A stretch of 13,269 nt of DNA from Candidatus Wallbacteria bacterium (lineage in GTDB: Bacteria; Muiribacteriota; JAQTZZ01): contig JAQTRI010000055.1 of the NCBI GenBank assembly GCA_028711905.1, positions 1 through 13,269 of the forward strand. Direction: 5' to 3'. The notes beneath the pieces were generated by a model. The model had not been told where the DNA came from. It saw only the letters and a program-made list of their open reading frames with translations, and searched no databases. Position 1 is the stretch's first letter. The number at the start of each line of letters is the position of its first letter. Shown in pieces: positions 1-5,859 of the stretch. The position numbers were made by a program, and so were the translations under genes.

Positions 1-244
1 ACACGAGGCTCGGCATCACAAAATTAGCGGCAAAAAACAGGTAGAACACTGGAGTAAGCCAGATCGGCACGACAGCCGGCCCCTGCGACAGTTTCAGGGC
101 TGTAACAGCAGCAACGGCGATCAGATTGCCGAGAATGGCGAACACAGCAGGCCACCAGCTTATTATCCGGTAATACCTGTAGGCGGTCACCAGGTCGGTT
201 TCAAACCTCTGCTCCTCGATTCTGCGGCACGGTCTGCGCTCCAT
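1..244 (-). CDS. Small membrane protein, 3' part cut by window edge
   Basis: The frame is open from an ATG at 244-242 to the window edge (81 codons, no stop seen). The start directly follows the TGA of the upstream tautomerase gene (TGAATG), so the two are probably co-translated. A charged, Arg-rich N-terminus (MERRPCRRIEEQRFETD) is followed by two hydrophobic stretches, about residues 32-50 (WWPAVFAILGNLIAVAAV) and 60-78 (VVPIWLTPVFYLFFAANFV). A two- or more-helix inner-membrane protein with a cytoplasmic N-terminus is therefore likely. I do not recognise the family. An ATP synthase subunit I (AtpI)-like protein is a loose possibility, because rpiB/upp-type operons are often followed by atp genes, but no diagnostic motif supports it. 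Confidence 0.6.
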   Translation of the reverse strand, partial: MERRPCRRIEEQRFETDLVTAYRYYRIISWWPAVFAILGNLIAVAAVTALKLSQGPAVVPIWLTPVFYLFFAANFVMPSLV

Positions 245-664
245 TCAGTCCTCAGGAAGATCGTAGTAAAACTTGCGCTTCCGGCATTCCTCATAAGCGT
301 CTGACAAGAGCTTCCCCCCGACTCCGATGTCATCGTACGGGTGCTCGCAAAGATGGATCACAGGAACCCATTCCGGGTTTTCAACTGCTGCTGCAAAGGC
401 TGCTGACAGTCGCTCGATCAAGGTCCGCTTGACGCTCTTTTTCAGCCTTGGCGTATAGAGCAGGATGTGCAGATAAGGGTGGCCCGTGCCGTCCCAGAGT
501 TTCCCGCCTTGGGCTGCGAAGCCCGGACCGTATTCGTTGAAACGCATGCCAAAGATCTCAGGCTCGAATCCCCCTGTTGTGCAGAAAACCGCTGTCAGGT
601 CAAAGGCCAGCCTGGCCCTGACCAAATCTGTAACTTTCGGCATGCTGATTTCCATACTGGGCAT
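245..664 (-). CDS. Tautomerase-superfamily protein, two fused beta-alpha-beta units
   Basis: 139 residues. I chose the ATG at 664 because AGGAGGT sits 4 nt upstream; the frame is open further upstream to 742 without a ribosome-binding site. The mature protein would start with Pro (MPSMEISMPK), as expected for 4-oxalocrotonate tautomerase/MIF-type enzymes, where Pro1 is the catalytic base. Two beta-alpha-beta halves are visible: residues 2-46 (strand PSMEIS, helix, strand FGMRFNEY) and 63-108 (strand YLHILLY, helix VKRTLIERLSAAFAAAV, strand PVIHLCEH). The tail PYDDIGVGGKLLSD (109-122) is strongly patterned. A double-length chain resembles the fused tautomerases such as cis-CaaD-like proteins, which assemble as trimers rather than hexamers. 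Substrate unknown. It is preceded by a 260-bp hairpin-rich spacer and abuts the membrane protein downstream. Confidence 0.65.
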   Translation of the reverse strand: MPSMEISMPKVTDLVRARLAFDLTAVFCTTGGFEPEIFGMRFNEYGPGFAAQGGKLWDGTGHPYLHILLYTPRLKKSVKRTLIERLSAAFAAAVENPEWVPVIHLCEHPYDDIGVGGKLLSDAYEECRKRKFYYDLPED

Positions 665-732
665 AATGACCTCCTGCTGATATTGTGATCCGCCCCTGCC
701 GGAGTAACCTGTATCTCTGTTGCGGACATTCC

Positions 733-753
733 GTGGTTGCATCCTGCAACCAC
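733..753. repeat. Perfect inverted repeat (9-bp arms, 3-nt loop)
   Basis: Arms GTGGTTGCA (733-741) and TGCAACCAC (745-753) flank a TCC loop. It lies between the glycosyltransferase and tautomerase genes and would be transcribed as a hairpin in the leftward mRNA. No T-run follows on either strand, so it does not look like an intrinsic terminator. It shares its arm/loop geometry and the loop-proximal GCA..TGC with the hairpin at 820-840. Confidence 0.6.
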
Positions 754-767
754 TTCACTTTGATGCC

Positions 768-807
768 CGTTGGTCATTGGTTGCTCCAATGCCTACGGTC
801 ATCAACG
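768..807. repeat. Nested inverted repeat between two perfect hairpins
   Basis: Inner arms CATTGG (775-780) and CCAATG (786-791) enclose TTGCT. Outer arms CGTTG (768-772) and CAACG (803-807) enclose the whole element. Together with 733-753 and 820-840 it makes three stem-loops with centres about 40-47 nt apart, suggesting a folded RNA leader or a palindromic repeat cluster. No known RNA family is recognised. Confidence 0.4.
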
Positions 808-819
808 TTGGCGGAAAGC

Positions 820-840
820 GCCGCAGCATCGTGCTGCGGC
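820..840. repeat. Perfect inverted repeat (9-bp arms, 3-nt loop)
   Basis: Arms GCCGCAGCA (820-828) and TGCTGCGGC (832-840) flank a TCG loop. The geometry matches 733-753 exactly, but six of nine arm bases differ with both sides changed together, so pairing is kept while sequence is not. No terminator-like T-tract follows. It is a REP-like or structured-RNA element; which one cannot be told from a single window. Confidence 0.6.
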
Positions 841-924
841 TGGAATCAGATACTCACATAAATTCTGCCTGCCTCCTCATTGCCGCACCAGAGACACATG
901 TTCCTCCGCTTCGGCGCCAGGATT

Positions 925-2052
925 TTATTCCCATTCATTGATCTTCTCCGCGATCCTGCGTCCCCTGTTTTCCCAGGTATTCTCCTCAGCGATCCTCTGC
1001 GCCAGCTCCATGTTCGGAAGCTTTCCTGCGCGCAACTTTCTCAGGCATTTCACCAAGTCTTCAGCATCGCCAGGCCTGAAGTACAAAGCAGCGTCACCGG
1101 CAATGTCGCGCAATGACGGCACATCCGAAGCCACAACAGGCACACCTGACGCGAAGTACTCGAACAGCTTCAGCGGAGAGGTGAAGCGGCAGGAATTGGC
1201 ATCCGTAAAAAGGTTGGGAATCACCAGCACATCACAGGCTGCCTGCAGCGCAGGTATCTCTTTCTGCGGTCTCCGGGAAATGTAACGAACATTTTCCGGC
1301 AGCGCTCTGCCGAATTTGAGCATCTCTTCTGCCGTGCCCCCGACGATCAGGAACATGATCTCAGGAGCCTGATCAGCGGCCTGCAGCAAAGTCCGCACAC
1401 CCTTCCATGGAATGGCAAGACTGCCTGTATATCCGGCAATAAACGCATCCTGCGGCAATCCAAGCCGCTCCCGGCATTCCTGCCTGCCTGCAGAATAATC
1501 CGCCGGATCGGTAGCGTCCGGAACAACAGCGGTTAAAACGCCCGGGCACAATTCTCTGATGCGCAAATCCACTCCCCTGCTGATGCACACCACACCTGAC
1601 ACAATGCTCAGGAGCCGCTCGTACAAAAACGCCCGCCATCCGTTGATCGGCGGTTCGTGCTCCTCCAGCACCACGGAATACCCGCAGCGCGCGAGCAATG
1701 CTGCCAGAAAATTGCGCGAATAAACTGTAACTTTTTTCCTGAGATGGAAGAATTCCACCGCAAACTGTAAGAGAAACGCCAGCCTTCCGATGTAAAGAAC
1801 AGCTGTCAGGGTCCGGCCAGAGAAAAATCTGGAAAAGACAAGAAAATCAGGGAACCGTAGAAAAGTGACATCCAACGGCTTTGTCAATCCATAGTATTCA
1901 TCAGGGCTTTGCGTGATCCCGTTGCGCCGTCCCGGCAGCACGATTTGCACATTCCCGTGTGCGGACAAAGCTTCGCAGGTGCGGGCGATCTGATATCCGT
2001 GGGCTTTCTCGGTCGGAAAGCGGATGAAATCGAAATAGACGATGTTTTTCAT
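925..2052 (-). CDS. Glycosyltransferase, family 4-like (GT-B fold)
   Basis: 375 residues from the ATG at 2052; an ATG at 2079 is also in frame but has no ribosome-binding site, whereas AGGGG lies just before 2052. The N-terminus (MKNIVYFDFIRFPTEKAHGYQIA) is the usual first Rossmann strand and acceptor loop of GT4 enzymes. The C-terminal nucleotide-sugar domain starts near residue 204 (FIAGYTGSLAIPWKG). It carries the donor-binding segment SPLKLFEYFASGVPVVASD at 292-310, with the E-x7-type acid at Glu298. No signal peptide is present. A short hydrophobic patch around 82-100 may help membrane association. Retaining transfer of a sugar from a nucleotide donor to a glycan or lipid carrier is expected; donor and acceptor are unknown. 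It lies 111 bp downstream of the deaminase gene, probably in the same leftward unit. Confidence 0.87.
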   Translation of the reverse strand: MKNIVYFDFIRFPTEKAHGYQIARTCEALSAHGNVQIVLPGRRNGITQSPDEYYGLTKPLDVTFLRFPDFLVFSRFFSGRTLTAVLYIGRLAFLLQFAVEFFHLRKKVTVYSRNFLAALLARCGYSVVLEEHEPPINGWRAFLYERLLSIVSGVVCISRGVDLRIRELCPGVLTAVVPDATDPADYSAGRQECRERLGLPQDAFIAGYTGSLAIPWKGVRTLLQAADQAPEIMFLIVGGTAEEMLKFGRALPENVRYISRRPQKEIPALQAACDVLVIPNLFTDANSCRFTSPLKLFEYFASGVPVVASDVPSLRDIAGDAALYFRPGDAEDLVKCLRKLRAGKLPNMELAQRIAEENTWENRGRRIAEKINEWE

Positions 2053-2083
2053 ATCCCCTGCCAGGAATCGCCGCAACATGTTA

Positions 2084-2118
2084 GATGCAGTTACCGAACC
2101 TGCTGAGGTTACTGCATC
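2084..2118. repeat. Long imperfect inverted repeat in spacer
   Basis: Arms GATGCAGTTACC (2084-2095) and GGTTACTGCATC (2107-2118) pair over 12 positions with a single T-T mismatch, around an 11-nt loop. A competing inner pairing AACC/GGTT (2097-2100 with 2107-2110) is possible, so two folds are available. It sits just upstream of the glycosyltransferase start on the leftward transcript. No terminator tract is seen. Confidence 0.5.
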
Positions 2119-2122
2119 TTAT

Positions 2123-2141
2123 ACTTTGCCAAAGGCAAAGT
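2123..2141. repeat. Perfect inverted repeat (8-bp arms, 3-nt loop)
   Basis: Arms ACTTTGCC (2123-2130) and GGCAAAGT (2134-2141) flank AAA. It lies between the deaminase stop and the glycosyltransferase start, next to TGCTGCGCCCCTAC (2141-2154) and a threefold TATGC repeat (2155-2169) that runs into the deaminase stop codon. The lack of a following T-run on the minus strand argues against a strong intrinsic terminator. Confidence 0.5.
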
Positions 2142-2163
2142 GCTGCGCCCCTACTATGCTATG

Positions 2164-2613
2164 CTATGCGAAAACTGAAAAATCAATCCCGGCTTCTTTT
2201 AAAATCTCCCGCGCCAGCTCGTCCGGATAACTGCCGCAATACACTATGCGCTTGATACCGGCGTTAATAATCATCTTGGCGCAGGTGATACAAGGCTGGT
2301 GTGTGCAGTAAACAGTGCCCCCTTCTGTGGAAACACCGTACAGAGCAGCCTGGATAACGGCATTCTGTTCAGCGTGCAGCCCGCGACACAATTCCTGCCG
2401 TTCGCCGGACGGAATACCCCTCTCAGCTCTAAGGCATCCGCGGCCGTCCTCGCCACAGTGCGCCACATTGATCGGCACGCCATTATAACCTGTAGCTATT
2501 ATTCGCTTGTCCTTTACGATAACAGCCCCCACCTGTCTGCGCAGGCAGGTGGATCGACCGGCCACCAGCCTGGTGATTCCCATGAAATATTCGTCCCAAC
2601 TCGGCCTGCTCAT
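2164..2613 (-). CDS. dCMP/CMP-type deaminase (ComEB-like)
   Basis: 149 residues from the ATG at 2613, which lies 1 nt after the upp stop; the in-frame extension to 2679 would lie inside upp. It is a zinc-dependent cytidine-deaminase-fold enzyme. The catalytic HAE motif is His80-Ala81-Glu82 and the zinc pair is in PCITC (Cys108, Cys111). The family-typical start TCLRRQVGAVIVKD (22-35) and the ATGYNGVP segment (40-47) match deoxycytidylate deaminases, which turn dCMP into dUMP for thymidylate synthesis. Length is normal for the family. Placement after upp fits pyrimidine metabolism; competence genes such as comEA/comEC are not seen, so the ComE name reflects family only. Substrate preference (dCMP versus another cytosine nucleotide) is inferred from similarity. 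Confidence 0.9.
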   Translation of the reverse strand: MSRPSWDEYFMGITRLVAGRSTCLRRQVGAVIVKDKRIIATGYNGVPINVAHCGEDGRGCLRAERGIPSGERQELCRGLHAEQNAVIQAALYGVSTEGGTVYCTHQPCITCAKMIINAGIKRIVYCGSYPDELAREILKEAGIDFSVFA

Positions 2614-2614
2614 G

Positions 2615-3259
2615 TCAGAGCGTCCCGAACAGGCGGTCGCCTGCATCGCCGAGCCCAGGCAGGATATAAGCATTCTCATTCAGCTGACGGTCAATGGCTG
2701 CAGTGAAGATCTTGATATCCGGATGATCCCCGGAAAGCCGCTCTATCCCCTCAGGGCAGGAAATGATCGAAATGAACTTGATCTTGACGCCCTTGCGTTC
2801 CTTGATTCTCTGAACTGCGAAACTGGCTGAACCGCCGGTTGCCAGCATTGGATCCAACACAAAGATCTCGCGCTCGTCAAGACAGGTCGGAAACTTGGTG
2901 TAATATTCAACCGGCTCATGAGTATGCGGATCGCGAAAAATGCCGATGTGACCAACCTTGGCCTGGGGAATAACCTTGAGCACACCTTCAACCATACCGA
3001 GACCGGCGCGCAGAATCGGCACCACAGCAGGCTTGCGACCCTTGATCACACGCACGGTTGCGATTTCCATCGGGGTTTCGACTTCTTTTTCTGCAAGAGG
3101 AAAATCGCGGGTAGCTTCATAAGTAAGGAGAAGACTGATTTCTTCCAGCAGTTCCTTGAAAATTTTCTTGGTAGTATTTTTGTCGCGCATAATCGTCAGT
3201 TTGTGCTCGATGTATGCATGCCTGGGAAGTATCACATTTTTCCATTTAACCTGCTCCAT
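2615..3259 (-). CDS. upp: Uracil phosphoribosyltransferase
   Basis: 214 residues, close to the usual 208-210. It makes UMP from uracil and PRPP in cytoplasmic pyrimidine salvage. The PRPP-binding loop is VLDPMLATGG (134-143). The PILRAGLGM segment (81-89) and the C-terminal uracil-binding tail YILPGLGDAGDRLFGT (198-213) are diagnostic. I chose the ATG at 3259 because GAGGAG lies 7 nt upstream; a TTG at 3274 would add five residues but overlaps that ribosome-binding site. The start overlaps the end of rpiB by 14 nt and the stop is 1 nt before the deaminase ATG, so the three genes are translationally coupled. Very confident. Confidence 0.95.
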   Translation of the reverse strand: MEQVKWKNVILPRHAYIEHKLTIMRDKNTTKKIFKELLEEISLLLTYEATRDFPLAEKEVETPMEIATVRVIKGRKPAVVPILRAGLGMVEGVLKVIPQAKVGHIGIFRDPHTHEPVEYYTKFPTCLDEREIFVLDPMLATGGSASFAVQRIKERKGVKIKFISIISCPEGIERLSGDHPDIKIFTAAIDRQLNENAYILPGLGDAGDRLFGTL

Positions 3260-3692
3260 GCTCGCGCTCCTCAATTTTTTTCAGTCTGCCTGAGTGCCTG
3301 TCTCCGGCAAAAACGCCTGACAGAAATGCCCTGATCAACTCCCGGGCCATTTCAATACCGATCACCCTGGCACCAAGACACAGAACATTTGCGTTGTTGT
3401 GCTCGCGAGAAAATCTGGCTGACAAAGGTTCAGAACACAGTGCGGCTCTGATCCCCGGGACCTTGTTGGCTGCCATACTCATGCCGATGCCTGTGCCGCA
3501 GATCAACACTCCAAAATCAGACTTCCCTTGTGCCACACTGTCGGCTACGGCAAAGGCAAAGTCCGGATAATCGCAGCTTGCGGTTCCGGCAGTGCCTAAG
3601 TCAACCGCATGATGACCAAGACCTCCGATACACTCCTTGAGTATTTCCTTGTATTCGTAGCCGGCGTGATCAGACCCGATTGCGATGTTCAT
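3246..3692 (-). CDS. rpiB: Ribose-5-phosphate isomerase B (RpiB/LacAB family)
   Basis: 148 residues, normal length. It interconverts ribose 5-phosphate and ribulose 5-phosphate in the non-oxidative pentose phosphate pathway, supplying the precursor of PRPP used by the next gene product. Motifs: GSDHAG (6-11, phosphate and ring-opening His9), CGTGIGMSMAANK (65-77, with Cys65 as the enediol base expected for RpiB rather than the Thr of LacA/B-like enzymes), GIRAALC (80-86) and SREHNNANVL (95-104). The start ATG overlaps the preceding TAA by one base (TAATG), with AGGGG about 6 nt upstream. The RpiB assignment over allose- or galactose-6-phosphate isomerase rests on Cys65 and on the upp neighbour. 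Confidence 0.94.
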   Translation of the reverse strand: MNIAIGSDHAGYEYKEILKECIGGLGHHAVDLGTAGTASCDYPDFAFAVADSVAQGKSDFGVLICGTGIGMSMAANKVPGIRAALCSEPLSARFSREHNNANVLCLGARVIGIEMARELIRAFLSGVFAGDRHSGRLKKIEEREHGAG

Positions 3693-4849
3693 TATTGCCC
3701 CTTCCCTTCAACTGCCGCTGGTTCCGGTGGACCCGGAAGACCTGAAAGATCTATGGCATACAACCCGTATTCGCTTCCTGCGAAAACTTTCCCCTGATGA
3801 ACCACGAGGCGTGTCAGGCGTTCTGAGACTATACCCTGATCCTTTTTGTATGATATCCAGCGGTTCGATCCTTCATTGTAAAACGAAAGCCCTCCTGTGG
3901 TGGCAATGCAGGTCCAGCCCTTCCATACAGCTATGTCATTGACCCAGTTGCCGGCCAGCAGAGAATTGCCCTCAACCTCAATGTCTACCCACTCGCCACC
4001 GCGACTTTCCAGTTCCCTGTGCTTGGCGGTATAGGTGTTCCATGTGGAATTTTCGTGGGTAAACACATTAACGCCTCCGCTGGAAGCGATGATCTTCCGC
4101 TCCCCATCGATCAGCACACGGTTGACGATGTTTCCACCCAGGCTTGAATTTCCCGGCATTACACTGATACTTCCGTCTGCACTTGGTCTCTTGTGCTTTC
4201 CGTAGAAAACTCTGATATCTCCGCTGAATTTCACTAATCCGTCGCCTGTGCCGAACCACAAAGTTCCGTCTTTATCCTCGGCGATGGATAGTATTCTGAG
4301 AAGATTCTGACCCAGATTATCATCGCGGTCAGCGATAGACAAAGAGCTGTTTTCCTTATCAATAGAACCCCATTGGCCATGCTGGAAGGTCACAATGCCA
4401 AAATCCGTGCCCGCGTAGAGCATTCCCCTGGAGGAAGACCAGTGCACACAATTGACGCGCCCGGTCTGACGAATTTTGAATTCCATCCGGTTATCCCAAA
4501 TCACCAGTTCCTCGTCAGTTCCGATGTATAAAGTACTGCCTCCGTTCGACCCGATACAGTTGATCCTGGCAGAGGTGAGCCGTTCATTGTATCCACCGTC
4601 AAGAGGCGCAATCACGCCGTCTTTCAATGTGTAAATTCCATTAGTCGTCCCGATCCAGAGGGTGCCATCCGGGTCGCTGAACAGGCAGAGCACATGGTTT
4701 TCCGCCAGGCCGCTGTTACGGTTGAAATAGGATTTCAGCGGCTCAGCGGCTGTCTTTTCCGCTCCGGTTTGCCGGGCAGACTTTTCCGGTGAGCAGGCAC
4801 TGATCAGAAAAATAAAAAAGAACACCTGCAGACAGAAGCGCTTCATCAT
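3692..4849 (-). CDS. Lipoprotein with seven-bladed beta-propeller repeats
   Basis: About 385 residues. Two adjacent ATGs (4849, 4846) follow a GGGGGG tract at 4856-4851; in-frame TTG (4864) and ATG (4858) starts are less likely. The N-terminus is a lipoprotein signal: basic MMKRF, hydrophobic core, lipobox ISAC with Cys19. The mature part carries seven repeats of a strand-turn motif like LWIGTTNGIYTL, near residues 64-75, 107-118, 144-155, 197-208, 253-263, 314-323 and 355-366. These match the two-component-regulator propeller (Reg_prop) type found in hybrid sensor periplasmic domains, and seven copies would close one propeller. No kinase or output domain follows, so it is a stand-alone, probably outer-membrane-anchored, binding or scaffold protein. 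Ligand unknown. It overlaps its neighbours by one to a few bases on each side. Confidence 0.8.
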   Translation of the reverse strand: MMKRFCLQVFFFIFLISACSPEKSARQTGAEKTAAEPLKSYFNRNSGLAENHVLCLFSDPDGTLWIGTTNGIYTLKDGVIAPLDGGYNERLTSARINCIGSNGGSTLYIGTDEELVIWDNRMEFKIRQTGRVNCVHWSSSRGMLYAGTDFGIVTFQHGQWGSIDKENSSLSIADRDDNLGQNLLRILSIAEDKDGTLWFGTGDGLVKFSGDIRVFYGKHKRPSADGSISVMPGNSSLGGNIVNRVLIDGERKIIASSGGVNVFTHENSTWNTYTAKHRELESRGGEWVDIEVEGNSLLAGNWVNDIAVWKGWTCIATTGGLSFYNEGSNRWISYKKDQGIVSERLTRLVVHQGKVFAGSEYGLYAIDLSGLPGPPEPAAVEGKGQ

Positions 4850-4860
4850 ACCCCCCATAC

Positions 4861-5304
4861 TCAAAGAAAACCGTCGATGATCGCAGTTACGCCGACACCG
4901 TAAACACGGTCAAGTTCGAACGGGTTGGAATGCCTGTTGGGGATGTAAGCTTTGACTCGATATTTGCCGTGCGTGAGTCCCTCAAGAGTGAAAACTGCGC
5001 GCACTTCATTCACCAGTTCCTGGGGTCCTGAAACCTGGGCGGCACCGACTGCTGTCTTGTACCCCACGCTGAAAATAGGAACCACCTTGGTGGTGTCGCG
5101 GTTTTCTGCGCCATGGGTCAGGAGAAGGCTGTTGACGAAATCATTGATCGGTTCGGCAAGCTGCCTGACCAGTGCGGCTACTGCCGTTGCCTTTAGCGTA
5201 TCCTGGACAATGTCGCCCCAGTTGATCTTCTTGGCCCACGCCTCCCGGACCGGATCAACCAGCAGCATAACAGCCAGAAGAAAACATATGGCTTTCAGTT
5301 TCAT
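4861..5304 (-). CDS. Secreted protein of unknown function
   Basis: 147 residues. The start ATG at 5304 has a strong AAGGAGGT site 5 nt upstream, and this is the first gene of the leftward unit. A Sec signal peptide is clear: MKLK, hydrophobic core ICFLLAVMLLV, likely cleavage after AWA (22-24). The mature protein has an amphipathic helical part (about 30-65, DIVQDTLKATAVAALVRQLAEPINDFVNSLLL). A beta-rich C-terminal part follows (76-147), including a YRVKAYIPNRH segment. There are no cysteines in the mature chain and I do not recognise a family. Its stop overlaps the lipoprotein reading frame region, so the two may act together at the cell envelope; this is inferred only from position. Confidence 0.8.
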   Translation of the reverse strand: MKLKAICFLLAVMLLVDPVREAWAKKINWGDIVQDTLKATAVAALVRQLAEPINDFVNSLLLTHGAENRDTTKVVPIFSVGYKTAVGAAQVSGPQELVNEVRAVFTLEGLTHGKYRVKAYIPNRHSNPFELDRVYGVGVTAIIDGFL

Positions 5305-5308
5305 CCAA

Positions 5309-5316
5309 ACCTCCTT
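5309..5316 (-). promoter_or_regulatory. Strong ribosome-binding site for the secreted-protein gene
   Basis: AAGGAGGT on the minus strand, 4-5 nt before the ATG at 5304. It fixes the first start of the leftward unit. Confidence 0.8.
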
Positions 5317-5330
5317 GATCGCTGAAACCG

Positions 5331-5349
5331 GGCCGCATGATTCACGGCC
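5331..5349. repeat. 19-bp inverted repeat in the leftward 5' leader
   Basis: GGCCG (5331-5335) pairs with CGGCC (5345-5349); on the transcript two inner G-U pairs could extend it. It lies between the proposed minus-strand promoter and the first start codon, so it would be either a leader hairpin or a dyad operator. No regulator gene is adjacent, so its role is unassigned. Confidence 0.35.
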
Positions 5350-5364
5350 TCAACGGCTGCCAGC

Positions 5365-5393
5365 AGTTTACTCAATGCTGCATTAAGATTCAA
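5365..5393 (-). promoter_or_regulatory. Candidate sigma-70-like promoter, leftward unit
   Basis: Minus strand: -35 TTGAAT (5393-5388), exactly 17 bp spacer, -10 TAAACT (5370-5365). Each hexamer matches four of six consensus bases. Transcription would start near 5358, giving a leader of about 55 nt. The position is right for the first gene at 5304, but this is a match by eye. Confidence 0.4.
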
Positions 5394-5428
5394 TAAAAGC
5401 AGGAAAAATGTCTCTTGGAATTTTTATA

Positions 5429-5437
5429 TGCTACAAT
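5429..5437 (+). promoter_or_regulatory. Candidate extended -10 promoter, rightward unit
   Basis: TGCTACAAT: an extended -10 TG one base before TACAAT (5432-5437, five of six consensus). The surrounding 5401-5450 is AT-rich. There is no convincing -35 at 17 bp, which extended -10 promoters can tolerate. Transcription would begin near 5444, about 17 nt before the VOC start codon. Confidence 0.45.
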
Positions 5438-5460
5438 TTATTAAACTTTCAGGAGGCGCC

Positions 5461-5859
5461 ATGCCTGTACCAGGATCTCTGCATCACATTGAACTTTATG
5501 TGTCAGACCTTTCCCGCTCCAGCGAATTCTATTCCTGGTTTCTGGGGTTCTTCGGGTACCGCGAGTTTCAGAAGTGGGACTCAGGAATCAGCTTCAAGCT
5601 TGACGACACATATATCGTTCTTGTGCAGACCGAAACACGCTTTCTGGATCCAGCTTATCACCGCTGCCGCACAGGCCTCAATCACTTATCCTTTCATGCG
5701 CGTTCCAGATCCCATGTGGACGAACTCACTGCACTCCTTGACAAGAAAGGCGTCACCATTCTTTACCGGGACCGCCATCCATTTGCCGGCGGGGCCGGAT
5801 ACTACGCCGTATTCTTCGAAGACCCTGACCGCATCAAGCTGGAAGTAACCGCTGAGTGA
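5461..5859 (+). CDS. VOC-superfamily (glyoxalase/dioxygenase-fold) protein
   Basis: 132 residues from the ATG at 5461, preceded by AGGAGG (5451-5456) with a 4-nt spacer; an upstream ATG at 5428 has no such site. Two beta-alpha-beta-beta-beta halves are visible: 6-56 (LHHIELYVSDLSRSSEFYSWFLGFFGY) and 73-131 (LNHLSFHARSRSHVDELTALLDKKGV ... GYYAVFFEDPDRIKLEVT). Metal-ligand candidates are His9, His75 and Glu128, in the usual VOC positions. The ending FFEDPDRIKLEV is typical. The reaction cannot be read from sequence: isomerase, lyase, thiol transferase and dioxygenase chemistries all use this fold. Its stop overlaps the next radical SAM gene by 4 nt (GTGA), so it is translated together with the cluster and may act on a cluster intermediate. 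Confidence 0.85.
   Translation: MPVPGSLHHIELYVSDLSRSSEFYSWFLGFFGYREFQKWDSGISFKLDDTYIVLVQTETRFLDPAYHRCRTGLNHLSFHARSRSHVDELTALLDKKGVTILYRDRHPFAGGAGYYAVFFEDPDRIKLEVTAE

Noticed and set aside
733..840. Hairpins as intrinsic terminators or a CRISPR array
   Set aside because: No T-tract follows on either strand, and the units are not identical repeats with spacers of constant length.
770..1285. 171-codon plus-strand frame across the hairpin spacer and into the glycosyltransferase gene
   Set aside because: It lies antisense to a well-supported glycosyltransferase, has low-complexity Ser/Ala composition and no start signal.
2529..2552. 24-bp near-perfect palindrome (12-bp arms with one mismatch) inside the deaminase gene
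   Set aside because: It encodes the conserved TCLRRQVG stretch of the deaminase family, so the symmetry is best explained by coding constraint and chance rather than a repeat insertion.
5408..5848. 146-codon open frame overlapping the VOC gene in another frame
   Set aside because: Shadow of the VOC gene: no ribosome-binding site, no recognisable domain, and the VOC frame has clear motifs and AGGAGG.
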